A DNA stretch of 64,000 bases from Tomocerus qinae. Taxonomy: Eukaryota > Arthropoda > Collembola > Entomobryomorpha > Tomoceridae. A program made the translations under genes and the position numbers. Shown one piece after another: positions 47,401 to 57,300 of the stretch. Each line of letters starts with the position of its first letter. Position 1 is the first letter of the stretch. The stretch lies in NCBI GenBank assembly GCA_020055645.1, contig CM034546.1, forward strand, positions 31,620,001 to 31,684,000, given 5' to 3'. The notes under the pieces are model-generated. The model was not told the DNA's origin. It saw only the letters and a program-made list of their open reading frames with translations, and made no database searches.

Positions 47401-49553
47401 CAGATGACGTAGAAGTCGAATTCTTCGTGGAAGTATTACATTTTGAGAACGAAAAACAGTTAAAAAATGCCATCAAAACATTGAAGAAATATTCTCTTCT
47501 TTCCAAAAGGAAAATGCAGATTGACCATAAAACGAACATTACGTTGAGTATCCACCGACTTCTGCAGCAAGTAATTCGTCAAAATGGACAAGAGACTGAG
47601 AAGGAGACGTTGAGGAAGATTCTCGGTTGCGTGGGATTCATCGACTATAAATTCATTCCTTTTACCAAATACGCTGATGAAGAACTAAGAAAAGAATTTC
47701 CAAAAGTCAAAGCAGAGTTACTCGACCAAAGACAATTGAAGAAATTGATTAGAGAAGAGAGATTCGAAGAGTCGGTTCAGTTGGCTAAATTTATTGATGG
47801 AGAGTTGAAGACTAAAACTACAAAATTCAATTACGCGGTTTGTGTGCATAAGAATGGCCAAGGAGAGGAATGTTTGAATATCCTTAAGAAATTGAATGTT
47901 GAAACAAGAATAAATCCAATAAAAGAGGAAGTGGCACAAACGTTAAGAAAAATGTTAGAATTTTTGAGAAAGATTGGCGAAATGCGAATAAATGTGGAAA
48001 TAGATTTGAAGTTGATGGAATTGAAAAGAGAACCCACCAAAACGGACATTGGAGATCCGATATTCTATCACTATTTGGGATCGAGTAGGATCAACGAAGC
48101 ATCGACAATTGGTCTACAGATAGCAAATGAGAACCACGTAATTAAAGTTCTGGGCGGAATGATGAGACAAAGAAGGTTCGACGAATCTGTGCAATTGGCA
48201 AAGATAATTGCTGAAAAGTTGAAAACAAAAACATCAAAATTTAATCTCGCAGTTTGCCTGTCTATAAACGAGCAGTTGGAGGAAAGTTTAGATATTCTGA
48301 AGGGATTGGAGAAGGAAGAAATGGAGGAAACGAGAAAGTATAAATGGATTCCTGTTGAGATGGGGATGTTGGGATTTAATGAAGAATTGTCCAGAGATCT
48401 CATTTGGGGTCATCTGTTGATTACTTATGGGAAAATGGACAACAAAAGAAGCATTAAAGAACTTCTGAAAAGTAAACGAAGATTCCAGGTCATTGATTCC
48501 ACAGATTCACTTGGCCCTTTGATTAGATTAGTTCATTCCGATCTCATAAAGTCCAATTATTCTCTGGTAAAGGACGATGATGGATCTACAATCAAATTGG
48601 AATTGGGAGGAGAATCAAGTAAAATTGAATTGTATGAATGTTCATTGGATCTTTTATCTTTCGATCGACTGTATCCAGAGGAATTGCAGTTATGGGCTGT
48701 CTCATTGAATAGAAATGGACGGGAAGTGGAGGAGGCGAATCTCAACGAATTCTGCGACTTCCACAAAATCAAGAAATTGACACTCAGAGGTGATAAAATG
48801 TCTATCGAGTTGAGTGACGAAATCTCCATGGAATATCTTTACTTAGATAGAATGAAAGTGTTGAACTGGAAAGATGCCAGATGGAATATTCAAGGATTGG
48901 AATTGTGGGATATTCCATTTGTGGAAAAGACGAAAATGAAAGTCAAAGAGATGAACTTTCGTTATTCTTCATTAGACATTTCTTGTCTTCCTCCAACAAT
49001 TGAAAAACTGCATTTATATCCAACAGAAGTTGTTTGTAATGAACCAATTGACCTTCCAAATCTGAAATATTTGACATTTCCTCCGATGTCCAATTCTTCC
49101 TCGTTGTCTTCTTTCCAAACTGCCAACCTCACACACATACATTTCAATGAGTTGAAAGAAGTGAATGTAGATCTAATACCCAAAAGGATCACCCACATCA
49201 AAATAACTAAACATCATTTTTCTAGCACGCTAGTTGTTGGTGGAGTGAGGAGAGTGGACAAACTGATTCTAGTAGGCTTTTCTTTTAAACAAGTGGAGAA
49301 ATTGTTGGGTCACTTTCAGACAGACGAACTCGTTGTTTACTCTTATTCATCTCCATTTACCTCAAAAGAGTTGATTGAGTTGACGAAGAAAGAAATAAAG
49401 AGAATTGCAGTCGGAAGAATAAATTGGAAGAAACAAGATTTCTCGGTTCTCTCCAGCCACGTCGACAGAAAAGCGTTTTGTTATTTATGGGAGGGAGGAA
49501 GGGGGAGGGGAATGGAGTGGGAAGAGTTTTATGAGTTACAGAATTTGTATTAA
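41450..49553 (+). CDS. CARD - NB-ARC - helical repeats - LRR protein (Apaf-1/NLR-like)
   Basis: Two exons, 41450-41569 and 46335-49553, joined in phase 0 (donor ATT/GTAAGT, acceptor TTTTAACAG/AAA), about 1112 residues. Residues 1-40 and 41-85 together read as one CARD-like six-helix fold: LVFLMENLT...LAYLEQCDIISTAESDEI, then KAERTPNEKNYKLFSTLQKK and TFLEILSKTNNECCAQKI. NB-ARC follows: P-loop GMGGVGKT at about 162-169, Walker B CLWIYDN at about 233-239, ITSRSREW near 264-271, GNLPLAL at about 320-326, and a winged-helix region ending in IHRLLQQVIRQ near 446. Two related helical blocks lie at about 510-560 and 650-700, and residues from about 825 form degenerate LRR-like strands (KKLTLRGD, PNLKYLTFPP). 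The large exon has no in-frame ATG until 46656, so an upstream exon is required. Likely a cytosolic STAND ATPase; its trigger and output are unknown. Confidence 0.82.
43871..44350 (-). mobile_element. Helitron-like non-autonomous element
   Basis: On the minus strand it ends with the family hairpin and GACCGGCTAG (plus strand CTAGCCGGTC at 43873) and starts near CACTCTATAATATAATC. The body closely matches 3801-4323, including the stretch with GCATAGCTTTTTCTAATTGA and GAACTGCTTTGTTATGAAAT. Confidence 0.65.
44425..44660. mobile_element. hAT-like MITE followed by a partial second copy
   Basis: CAAGCACGTATTTAGTAGGG starts a copy that ends CTAGATACGTGCCTG near 44612. A second start, CAAGCACGTATTTAGTAGGG, follows immediately and is cut off after GCGCAGCGCCC. 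The first copy carries the palindrome TCGCGCTTCGCGCGA at 44533-44547. Confidence 0.65.
44758..44900. mobile_element. Foldback MITE (family of 26851-26994)
   Basis: AATAATGTACCCCAAAGCAG and CTGCTTTGGGGTACATTATT form the ends of inverted arms that continue through AGTTTACCCGA / TCGGGTAAACT. Confidence 0.8.
45925..46025 (-). mobile_element. Fragment of the GGGTTTTTT-ended element
   Basis: The block from TTTATACCTATAGGTATATA to GAGGGTTTTTTCCTAAAAAC matches the right end of the copy at 62478-63240, so only one terminus is left here. Confidence 0.6.
46335..49553 (+). CDS. Large exon 2 of the CARD-NB-ARC-LRR gene
   Basis: The frame is closed on the left by TAA at 46329-46331 and opens at the acceptor TTTTAACAG, so translation must enter from an upstream exon. 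Two odd features are visible. Nine residues (ESTDASKYS) separate the P-loop beta strand (MVVIC) from the glycine loop, where NB-ARC proteins usually have only one or two. The helical repeat motif RFEESVQLAKFIDGELKTKT recurs about 140 residues later as RFDESVQLAKIIAEKLKTKT, each followed by (S/T)KFN.AVC, so this region arose by internal duplication. The protein is rich in lysine and glutamate. A 3' UTR with AATAAA lies near 49815. Confidence 0.85.
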   Translation, partial: KAERTPNEKNYKLFSTLQKKDWPQTRNTFLEILSKTNNECCAQKIKGRAASSPQELLNARNFFLHQTLKEKWWPEKKLLINSLLKRKSGKKLLTDELQERISKDNNHMVVICESTDASKYSGMGGVGKTLTAKWYAHTYEKEYDHIIWIDCGEGSLLTSFESLARDLKVDNLEKLNLKEMAKKSFGELKNFRCLWIYDNAENYNKEDGIINFLPKDKHNFYCVITSRSREWGTETAFGKISDLELDIFSQEESQEFFKLNLHSSIEYTESQLKELCQLMGNLPLALQLTVAALNGGKISLKSYLEKNKFEKVIDAQFDDYERTINKNVEIALNLILKEDGGMKAHEMLLIFGYIRPDDVEVEFFVEVLHFENEKQLKNAIKTLKKYSLLSKRKMQIDHKTNITLSIHRLLQQVIRQNGQETEKETLRKILGCVGFIDYKFIPFTKYADEELRKEFPKVKAELLDQRQLKKLIREERFEESVQLAKFIDGELKTKTTKFNYAVCVHKNGQGEECLNILKKLNVETRINPIKEEVAQTLRKMLEFLRKIGEMRINVEIDLKLMELKREPTKTDIGDPIFYHYLGSSRINEASTIGLQIANENHVIKVLGGMMRQRRFDESVQLAKIIAEKLKTKTSKFNLAVCLSINEQLEESLDILKGLEKEEMEETRKYKWIPVEMGMLGFNEELSRDLIWGHLLITYGKMDNKRSIKELLKSKRRFQVIDSTDSLGPLIRLVHSDLIKSNYSLVKDDDGSTIKLELGGESSKIELYECSLDLLSFDRLYPEELQLWAVSLNRNGREVEEANLNEFCDFHKIKKLTLRGDKMSIELSDEISMEYLYLDRMKVLNWKDARWNIQGLELWDIPFVEKTKMKVKEMNFRYSSLDISCLPPTIEKLHLYPTEVVCNEPIDLPNLKYLTFPPMSNSSSLSSFQTANLTHIHFNELKEVNVDLIPKRITHIKITKHHFSSTLVVGGVRRVDKLILVGFSFKQVEKLLGHFQTDELVVYSYSSPFTSKELIELTKKEIKRIAVGRINWKKQDFSVLSSHVDRKAFCYLWEGGRGRGMEWEEFYELQNLY

Positions 49554-51060
49554 TCTAGTTCGAGTAAATTCCAATAATTATCGTCTGAATTGATGTTGAG
49601 GATTAGATCGTGAAGATTTCCTTCTATTTTGTTGGTGTAGTAATTCCTCTCGTTGTTACTTGGGTCATTGTTTATGTTTACATTTCCATATTCTTAAATG
49701 TGACCCACAGAAATCTTAAATGACGATGGAATGAAATTATTTAGTGATCATGTATGACTTTTTATAAAAATTTTATTTAAATGAATAACAAAATTTTATT
49801 CAAATTGTGAAACCTAAATAAACTGTAAAATGTGTTTTCCTTCCACTGGCGTCGCAACCGCATTTTCTCATTTTGATCATTAAAAAACATTTTTTGGTCA
49901 CAATCGAAGGACAGAAATCTATTCTATTGTCAATATCCGCCGAATACATGAAAAGTTTCCGACATGATCATGAAATTTTAATTCCTCTTCAGCCAAAAAC
50001 GCATTTCAAGCAAATACAAACAAGTTATTCCAGAGATTGCTCCACATTGATGTAATAATTTCCTGGCTCAAATCCTTCTTATGTTCTTCTCTGAGACGTC
50101 TCAAATAATTATTTTACACGGGTAATAAAAAACATGAAATACTTTTATAAAGTAATTCGTATTTTATTTTAGAAATTTATTTTATTTTCAGCCGGAAAAC
50201 TAACTTCACTTGCACTGGCGCCGCAACGGCAATTTCTCATTTTGAACGCCAGCGAACAATTATTGGTCTCAATCGACATACTGAAACGTAGTCTATTGTC
50301 ACTACTCGCCGAAGACATAAAAAGTTTCAATTTGATCGTGAAAAATCACCTGTAGGTCTCCTTTGTCTGCCAATCTTTAAAGACCTAATTTTTGGTATTT
50401 TAAAATTAGCTCAATCAAACGTATTATAATTTTAATTATTAAATAAATGAAAGATTTCACAAATTTCTTTGGACATCCAGCAATAACTATAATTGTTGAC
50501 GGATTATTTGAAATCCCTTTTTAATTGGAATAATGTGCAAAGAGTTTTATTGCTTTGCATTTTTATTTTATTTAGTATATTGTTATTATTGATAAACATA
50601 AAGGTTAAAAGGCATTGAAATAAATAGACTTAAATTACTATATGTATTGATTTATTAAATACATGAATTTGTTTCCAATGTTTGAAAGCTTAGCTTCAAG
50701 GCATGATTTACACTTAGTTACACTTTCAGATCACAAACCCAAAACAAATTGTTTTTTACCCAAATAATGAGAGCATGTTTTTTAAATGTACTGAAATTAA
50801 AAAACTCCGCAAACAAACAATATTGTAGCTACTTTCGCAGAAACAAAATCGAAAGACTGTTTTGTTTTATAGTAGAAGAATAAATAACAGAGAATTGAAA
50901 ATTCTGAGAGGTTAGCTGAAACTTTATCGGTTATTAATTTAATGTTAACGCAAATCTGAAAATCCTCCATGTATTAAATTCTCCATGATGGAGAAGACTT
51001 TGTTCCAACTACTCCCTTTTATTTATGCTTGGACTATTGTGCTGAGATATTCAACGATCT
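49554..51060. repeat. 3' flank of the NLR-like gene with a local direct duplication
   Basis: About 130 bp at 49846-49975 recur at 50205-50340 (shared: CACTGGCG.CGCAAC.GCA, TTTCTCATTTTGA, TATTGTCA, CGCCGAA.ACAT.AAAAGTTTC). Translated in one frame both give related peptides (FLILII...LLSISAEYMKSF and FLILNA...LLSLLAEDIKSF), so the source may be an exon of an unknown gene. The second copy is preceded by a splice-acceptor-like TTTTATTTTCAG. No gene model can be built. Confidence 0.45.
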
Positions 51061-51163
51061 TTTCGGCCTGGCCATTGGGATTTTACAAAATGCAGACAGT
51101 TGCAACAGTTCAACAGTGCAACAGTAGCACTTACAGGGCCATTCATAAGCCATAATCTAACAT

Positions 51164-51565
51164 AGCACTGTTGCATACAGTTGGCAACTGTAGCACTGTT
51201 GCATACAGATTGCAACTGTAGCACTGTTGCATACAGATTGCAACTGTAGCACTGTTGCATACAGATTGCAACTGTAGCACTGTTGCATACGGATTGCAAC
51301 TGTAGCACTGTTGCATACAGATTTCAACTGTAGCACTGTTACATACAGATTTCAACTGTAGCACTGTGGATTGCAACTGTAGCACTGTGGATTGCAACTG
51401 TAGCACTGTTGCATACAGATTGCAACTGTGGCACTGTTGCATACAGATTGCAACTGTAGCACTGTTGCATACAGATTACAACTGTAGCACTGTTGCATAC
51501 AGATTGCAACTGTAGCACTGTTGCATACAGATTTAAACTGTAGCTTTGTTGCATACAGTTGCAGT
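51164..51565 (-). repeat. 28-bp satellite, left array
   Basis: About 14 monomers in the orientation opposite to the large array. Two consecutive monomers near 51365-51400 are shortened (GCACTGTGGATTGCAACTGT). Most monomers belong to the CAATCTGTATGC-type variant rather than the CCAACTG type that dominates on the right. Confidence 0.95.
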
Positions 51566-53150
51566 GGCATTTAATTCTGAACATGATTTAGCATAATTAA
51601 CAAGCAGTATTTTTAGTCCCATTTTAATAAATTTGACATTTTACTGATCAAATTGACTTTAAAAAATGATTAAATTAATTTCAGGTTAATAATAACATTA
51701 CTATTATTTTTAAGTATGTAACCTCAGGCATTCTTTCGCGGTTTGTAAGTAAAAGTTAATAATGTAGGCTGCATCATAAAATAATCTTATATTTACGTAA
51801 AATATACAAAAAACCTTTGGCGAGCCGTTACAGTAGCTCGCCTGAATAAAGGGAACCGTGTGCACATTTTTGGTAGAATAATTGATAGAGTTAGATTTAT
51901 TTTGATTACTTTTGATTTGATTTGTTTGATTTGATACAATAATTAATAGTAAATCATATCAATGATTGTTAGTTTATCTATATAAAAATAGCTGCACAAA
52001 TGTCCTTTAACATCCACATACGAAATTTTTACTGGATGGGCACATCATAGTCAGAACCCCAAACTTCAAGAGTTTCAAAACGATATCTTTCATAGAAATC
52101 GTTTTATGATTTTTTGAATTTCGAATTTTAACATTGAAGGAGTGGGAGGAAACGTTCCGATCTGTCACGCTTTGTCCAAACTTCTTCCTGACCTACTCGA
52201 CTCAATAAAGAAGACGGTAGCCACTGCAGTTTTTTATTTTTTAGTAGAAAATATTTTGCCAGTGAATTTCGAAAATTTGACAAAGTCCTACCCTTTAAGC
52301 AGGCAGGCCTCCGCCATGTATAGGGATTAGTGACCCTTTTATTTCGAACGGGGCGACCGCAGCGGAGTCAAACTATTATTAGCGAGGCATCGTTTATTTA
52401 GTCATTTGGTTGTGGATTGAATAGGTTGACTTGACTTGACATAGGATTGGTTTTTAATTGTAACGGGGTAGGTAGAAAATAAATAGCAATAACGAGGACG
52501 ATTAAAATAGTGGTAGCTAATTAAAATAACAGCTACTTAAAATGAAGAGGTGAAAATGACGTGAATATTTAAGATGACGGGAATATTTAAAATAAAGAGA
52601 TAATTTAAAACTAGTGACCCCTAGTACTGTTAGGCCCCCAGTACTGCTATTGGATTGGATTTTATACAAAAATTGAATCATACAAAGAAATCTAGCGCTT
52701 AATAATTTGTAATGTTCAGGGCCCGAAATCGAAGAAAAGGAAGAAATTTTTGCGGATTTCAATTATTTTTTTTCGCCCCCCTCCCCTCGAAATTTTTTTC
52801 TGGCTGCGGCCCTGTTACTGTTTAAGATAATGTACCCACAGCAGTTTACCCGAAGTTCAACACACGTAATGTGCCTATGTCGGGTGCCTTCCAAAGAATT
52901 AGAACATTGTGTTTCAATGGCAGTTGCGCATTGCTACAAAATGGCAACGTCCATGGCATAGAACATACATGGATAGATAGTTACATACGTACAACATAGG
53001 TATAATCATCATTATTTATATGATGACAGGAATGTTTAAAATGACGAGGTTATTTAAATTGACGAGATTTTTTAAATTGACGTTTGAGGATTTAAAACAA
53101 CGGGGTTTTTCAAGATGAAGGGGTGATTCTAAACGACAAAATTATTTGAA
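51566..53150. other. Left part of the foldback-element middle; no gene seen
   Basis: A hairpin with arms GGCGAGC and GCTCGCC lies at about 51818-51842. A half copy of the 144-bp foldback MITE lies at 52825-52905. Frames of 60-80 codons (52142-52330, 52517-52762) have no recognisable similarity. Confidence 0.45.
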
Positions 53151-53975
53151 ATTACGGGGTCATTTACAATAACAGGGTCATTTATTATGGCATGGTCATT
53201 TATTATGGCATGGTCATTTATTATGACATGGTCATTTATTATGACATGGTCATTTGAAATGAATCTATTTAAAATCTATTTAAAATGGCTGGGTCATTTA
53301 CAATGACGTCTATTTAAAATGGCTGGGTCATTTACAATGACGTCTATTTAAAATGACGGGGTCATTACAATGACGTCTATTTAAAATGACGGGGTCATTA
53401 CAATGACGTCTATTTAAAATGACGGGGTCATTACAATGACATCTATTTAAAATGACGGGGTCATTACAATGACGTCTATTTAAAATGATAGGGTTATTTA
53501 AAATGATGGGGTTATTTAAAATAATGAGGTTATTTAAAATGATGGGGTTATTTAAAATAATGAGGTTATTTAAAATGATGAGGTTAGTTAAAATGATGGG
53601 GTTATTTAAAATGATGGGGTTATTTAAAATGATGGAGTTATTTAAAATGATTGGGTTATTTAAAATGATGGGGTTATTTAAAATGATGGAGTTATTTAAA
53701 ATGATTGGGTTATTTAAAATGATGGGGTTATTTAAAACGATGGGGTTATTTAAAACGATGGGGTTATTTAAAACGATGGGGTTATTTAAAATTAATGATG
53801 GGGCCATTTAAAATGATTGGGTTATTTAAAATGATGGGGTTATTTAAAATGATGGGGTTATTTAAAATGATGAAGTTATTTAAAATGATGGGGTTATTTA
53901 AAATTAATAATGGGGTCATTTAAAATGATGGGGTCATTTAAAATGACACGGGGTGATGTAAAGTGACGGTGTGAT
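53150..53975. repeat. 18-bp minisatellite (GGGGTTATTTAAAATGAT) and related 33-bp units
   Basis: From about 53480 to 53900 the 18-bp unit repeats about 24 times with single-base variants. On its left, units combining GTCATTACAATGACGTC with TATTTAAAATGACGGG repeat five or six times. As 18 is a multiple of three, the array is open on both strands as a 6-residue peptide repeat (NNPIIL on the minus strand); this is not a gene. Confidence 0.95.
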
Positions 53976-54394
53976 TTAAAATTATATATTATGTCCATAT
54001 AATAATAATGATAATATAATGAAAATCAGGGGCTAATGAAAGGATTTGATTCATTTACTATAATTTTGCTGTTTAGTTAAATAATGTTGATGTTGGACCA
54101 ATATTATTATGTTGATTCGATAATTATTGCATTTGTTCCCCATCTGTAAGATATTGTAGCAAAGCAGCAAGCAATTTTTAACACTTTTTAATCTGTTATT
54201 TTCATATCTTTTTAATGCATAATGCATACTCATGATCTACCGTCCCCATTAAAGGGTTACCCACTTCCCGTTTGGAGAACGGGCCTATTGCCAGTAGTTA
54301 TTATTGATTTACTGTTGATACAATTGACCATAATTGTAACGAAAACAAAAAATGATCCTATGTTGAATATCTCAGTCATTAGAAAATAAAAACA
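53976..54394. other. Short AT-rich spacer between the two repeat arrays
   Basis: No reading frame or repeat recognised. Confidence 0.4.
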
Positions 54395-57300
54395 GGGCTA
54401 CAGTTCAAGTGTATATGCAACAGTGCTACAGTTCAAGTGTATATGCAACAGTGCCACAGTTCAACTGTGTGCTGTGCTACAGTAGCAGTCTGTATGCAAC
54501 AGTACTACAGCTCAACTGTATGCAACAGTGCTACAGTTGCCAACTGTATGCAACAGTGCTACAGTTGCCAACTGTATGCAACAGTGCTACAGTTGCAATC
54601 TGTATGCAACAGTGCTACAGTTGCAATCTGTATGCAACAGTGCTACAGTTGCCAACTGTATGCAACAGTGCTACAGTTGCCAACTGTATGCAACAGTGCT
54701 ACAGTTGCAATCTGTATGCAACAGTGCTACAGTTGCCAACTGTATGCAACAGTGCTACAGTTGCCAACTGTATGCAACAGTGCTACAGTTGCCAACTGTA
54801 TGCAACAGTGCTACAGTTGCCAACTGTATGCAACAGTGCTACAGTTGCCAACTGTATGCAACAGTGCTACAGTTGCCAACTGTATGCAACAGTGCTACAG
54901 TTGCCAACTGTATGCAACAGTGCTACAGTTGCCAACTGTATGCAACAGTGCTACAGTAGCCAACTGTATGCAACATTGCTACAGTTGCCAACTGTATGCA
55001 ACAGTGCTACAGTTGCCAACTGTATGCAACAGTGCTACAGTTGCAATCTGTAGGGTACAGTGCTACAGTTGCCAACTGTATGCAACAGTGCTACAGTTGC
55101 CAACTGTATGCAACAGTGCTACAGTTGCCAACTGTATGCAACAGTGCTACAGTTGCCAACTGTATGCAACAGTGCTACAGTTGCCAACTGTATGCAACAG
55201 TGCTACAGTTGCCAACTGTATGCAACAGTGCTACAGTTGCAATCTGTAGGCAACAGTGCTACAGTTGCCAACTGTATGCAACAGTGCTACAGTTGCCAAC
55301 TGTATGCAACAGTGCTACAGTTGCAATCTGTATGCAACAGTGCTACAGTTGCCAACTGTATGCAACAGTGCTACAGTTGCCCACTGTATGCAACAGTGCT
55401 ACAGTTGCAATCTGTAGGCAACAGTGCTACAGTTGCCAACTGTATGCAACAGTGCTACAGTTGCCAACTGTATGCAACAGTGCTACAGTTGCCAACTGTA
55501 TGCAACAGTGCTACAGTTGCCAACTGTATGCAACAGTGCTACAGTTGCCAACTGTATGCAACAGTGCTACAGTAGCCAACTGTATGCAACATTGCTACAG
55601 TTGCCAACTGTATGCAACAGTGCTACAGTTGCCAACTGTATGCAACAGTGCTACAGTTGCCAACTGTATGCAACAGTGCTACAGTTGCAATCTGTATGCA
55701 ACAGTGCTACAGTTGCCAACTGTATGCAACAGTGCTACAGTTGCCCACTGTATGCAACAGTGCTACAGTTGCAATCTGTAGGCAACAGTGCTACAGTTGC
55801 CAACTGTATGCAACAGTGCTACAGTTGCCAACTGTATGCAACAGTGCTACATTTGCCAACTGTATGCAACAGTGCTACATTTGCCAACTGTATGCAACAG
55901 TGCTACAGTTGCCAACTGTATGCAACAGTGCTACAGATGCCAACTTTATGCAACAGTGCTACAGTTGCCAACTGTATGCAACAGTGCTACAGTTGCCAAC
56001 TGTATGCAACAGTGCTACAGTTGCCAACTGTATGCAACAGTGCTACAGTTGCCAACTGTATGCAACAGTGCTACAGTTGCCAACTGTATGCAACAGTGCT
56101 ACAGTTGCCAACTGTATGCAACAGTGCTACAGTGGCAAACTGTATGCAACAGTGCTACAGTTGCCAACTGTACGCAACAGTGCTACAGTGGCAAACTGTA
56201 TGCAACAGTGCTACATTTGCCAACTGTATGCAACAGTGCTACAGTTGCAAACTGTATGCAACAGTGCTACAGTTGCCAACTGTATGCAACAGTGCTACAG
56301 TTGCCAACTGTATGCAACAGTGCTACAGTTGCAATCTGTAGGCAACAGTGCTACAGTTGCCAACTGTATGCAACAGTGCTACAGTTGCCAACTGTATGCA
56401 ACAGTGCTACAGTTGCAATCTGTATGCAACAGTGCTACAGTTGCCAACTGTATGCAACAGTGCTACAGTTGCCCACTGTATGCAACAGTGCTACAGTTGC
56501 AATCTGTAGGCAACAGTGCTACAGTTGCCAACTGTATGCAACAGTGCTACAGTTGCCAACTGTATGCAACAGTGCTACAGTTGCCAACTGTATGCAACAG
56601 TGCTACAGTTGCCAACTGTATGCAACAGTGCTACAGTTGCCAACTGTATGCAACAGTGCTACAGTTGCCAACTGTATGCAACAGTGCTACAGTAGCCAAC
56701 TGTATGCAACATTGCTACAGTTGCCAACTGTATGCAACAGTGCTACAGTTGCCAACTGTATGCAACAGTGCTACAGTTGCCAACTGTATGCAACAGTGCT
56801 ACAGTTGCCAACTGTATGCAACAGTGCTACAGTTGCCAACTGTATGCAACAGTGCTACAGTTGCAATCTGTATGCAACAGTGCTACAGTTGCCAACTGTA
56901 TGCAACAGTGCTACAGTTGCCCACTGTATGCAACAGTGCTACAGTTGCAATCTGTAGGCAACAGTGCTACAGTTGCCAACTGTATGCAACAGTGCTACAG
57001 TTGCCAACTGTATGCAACAGTGCTACATTTGCCAACTGTATGCAACAGTGCTACAGTTGCCAACTGTATGCAACAGTGCTACAGTTGCCAACTGTATGCA
57101 ACAGTGCTACATTTGCCAACTGTATGCAACAGTGCTACAGTTGCCAACTGTATGCAACAGTGCTACAGTTGCCAACTTTATGCAACAGTGCTACAGTTGC
57201 CAACTGTATGCAACAGTGCTACAGTTGCCAACTGTATGCAACAGTGCTACAGTTGCCAACTGTATGCAACAGTGCTACAGTTGCCAACTGTATGCAACAG

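Noticed and set aside
51051..51584. Four overlapping minus-strand frames of 70-100 codons
   Set aside because: Same 28-bp satellite, left array.
52142..52330. Short plus-strand frame in the foldback middle, considered as a transposase fragment
   Set aside because: About 60 codons, no recognisable motif, no continuation in other frames.
53328..53811. Open frames on both strands with 6-residue peptide repeats
   Set aside because: Direct translation of an 18-bp minisatellite; frame is preserved because 18 is divisible by three.
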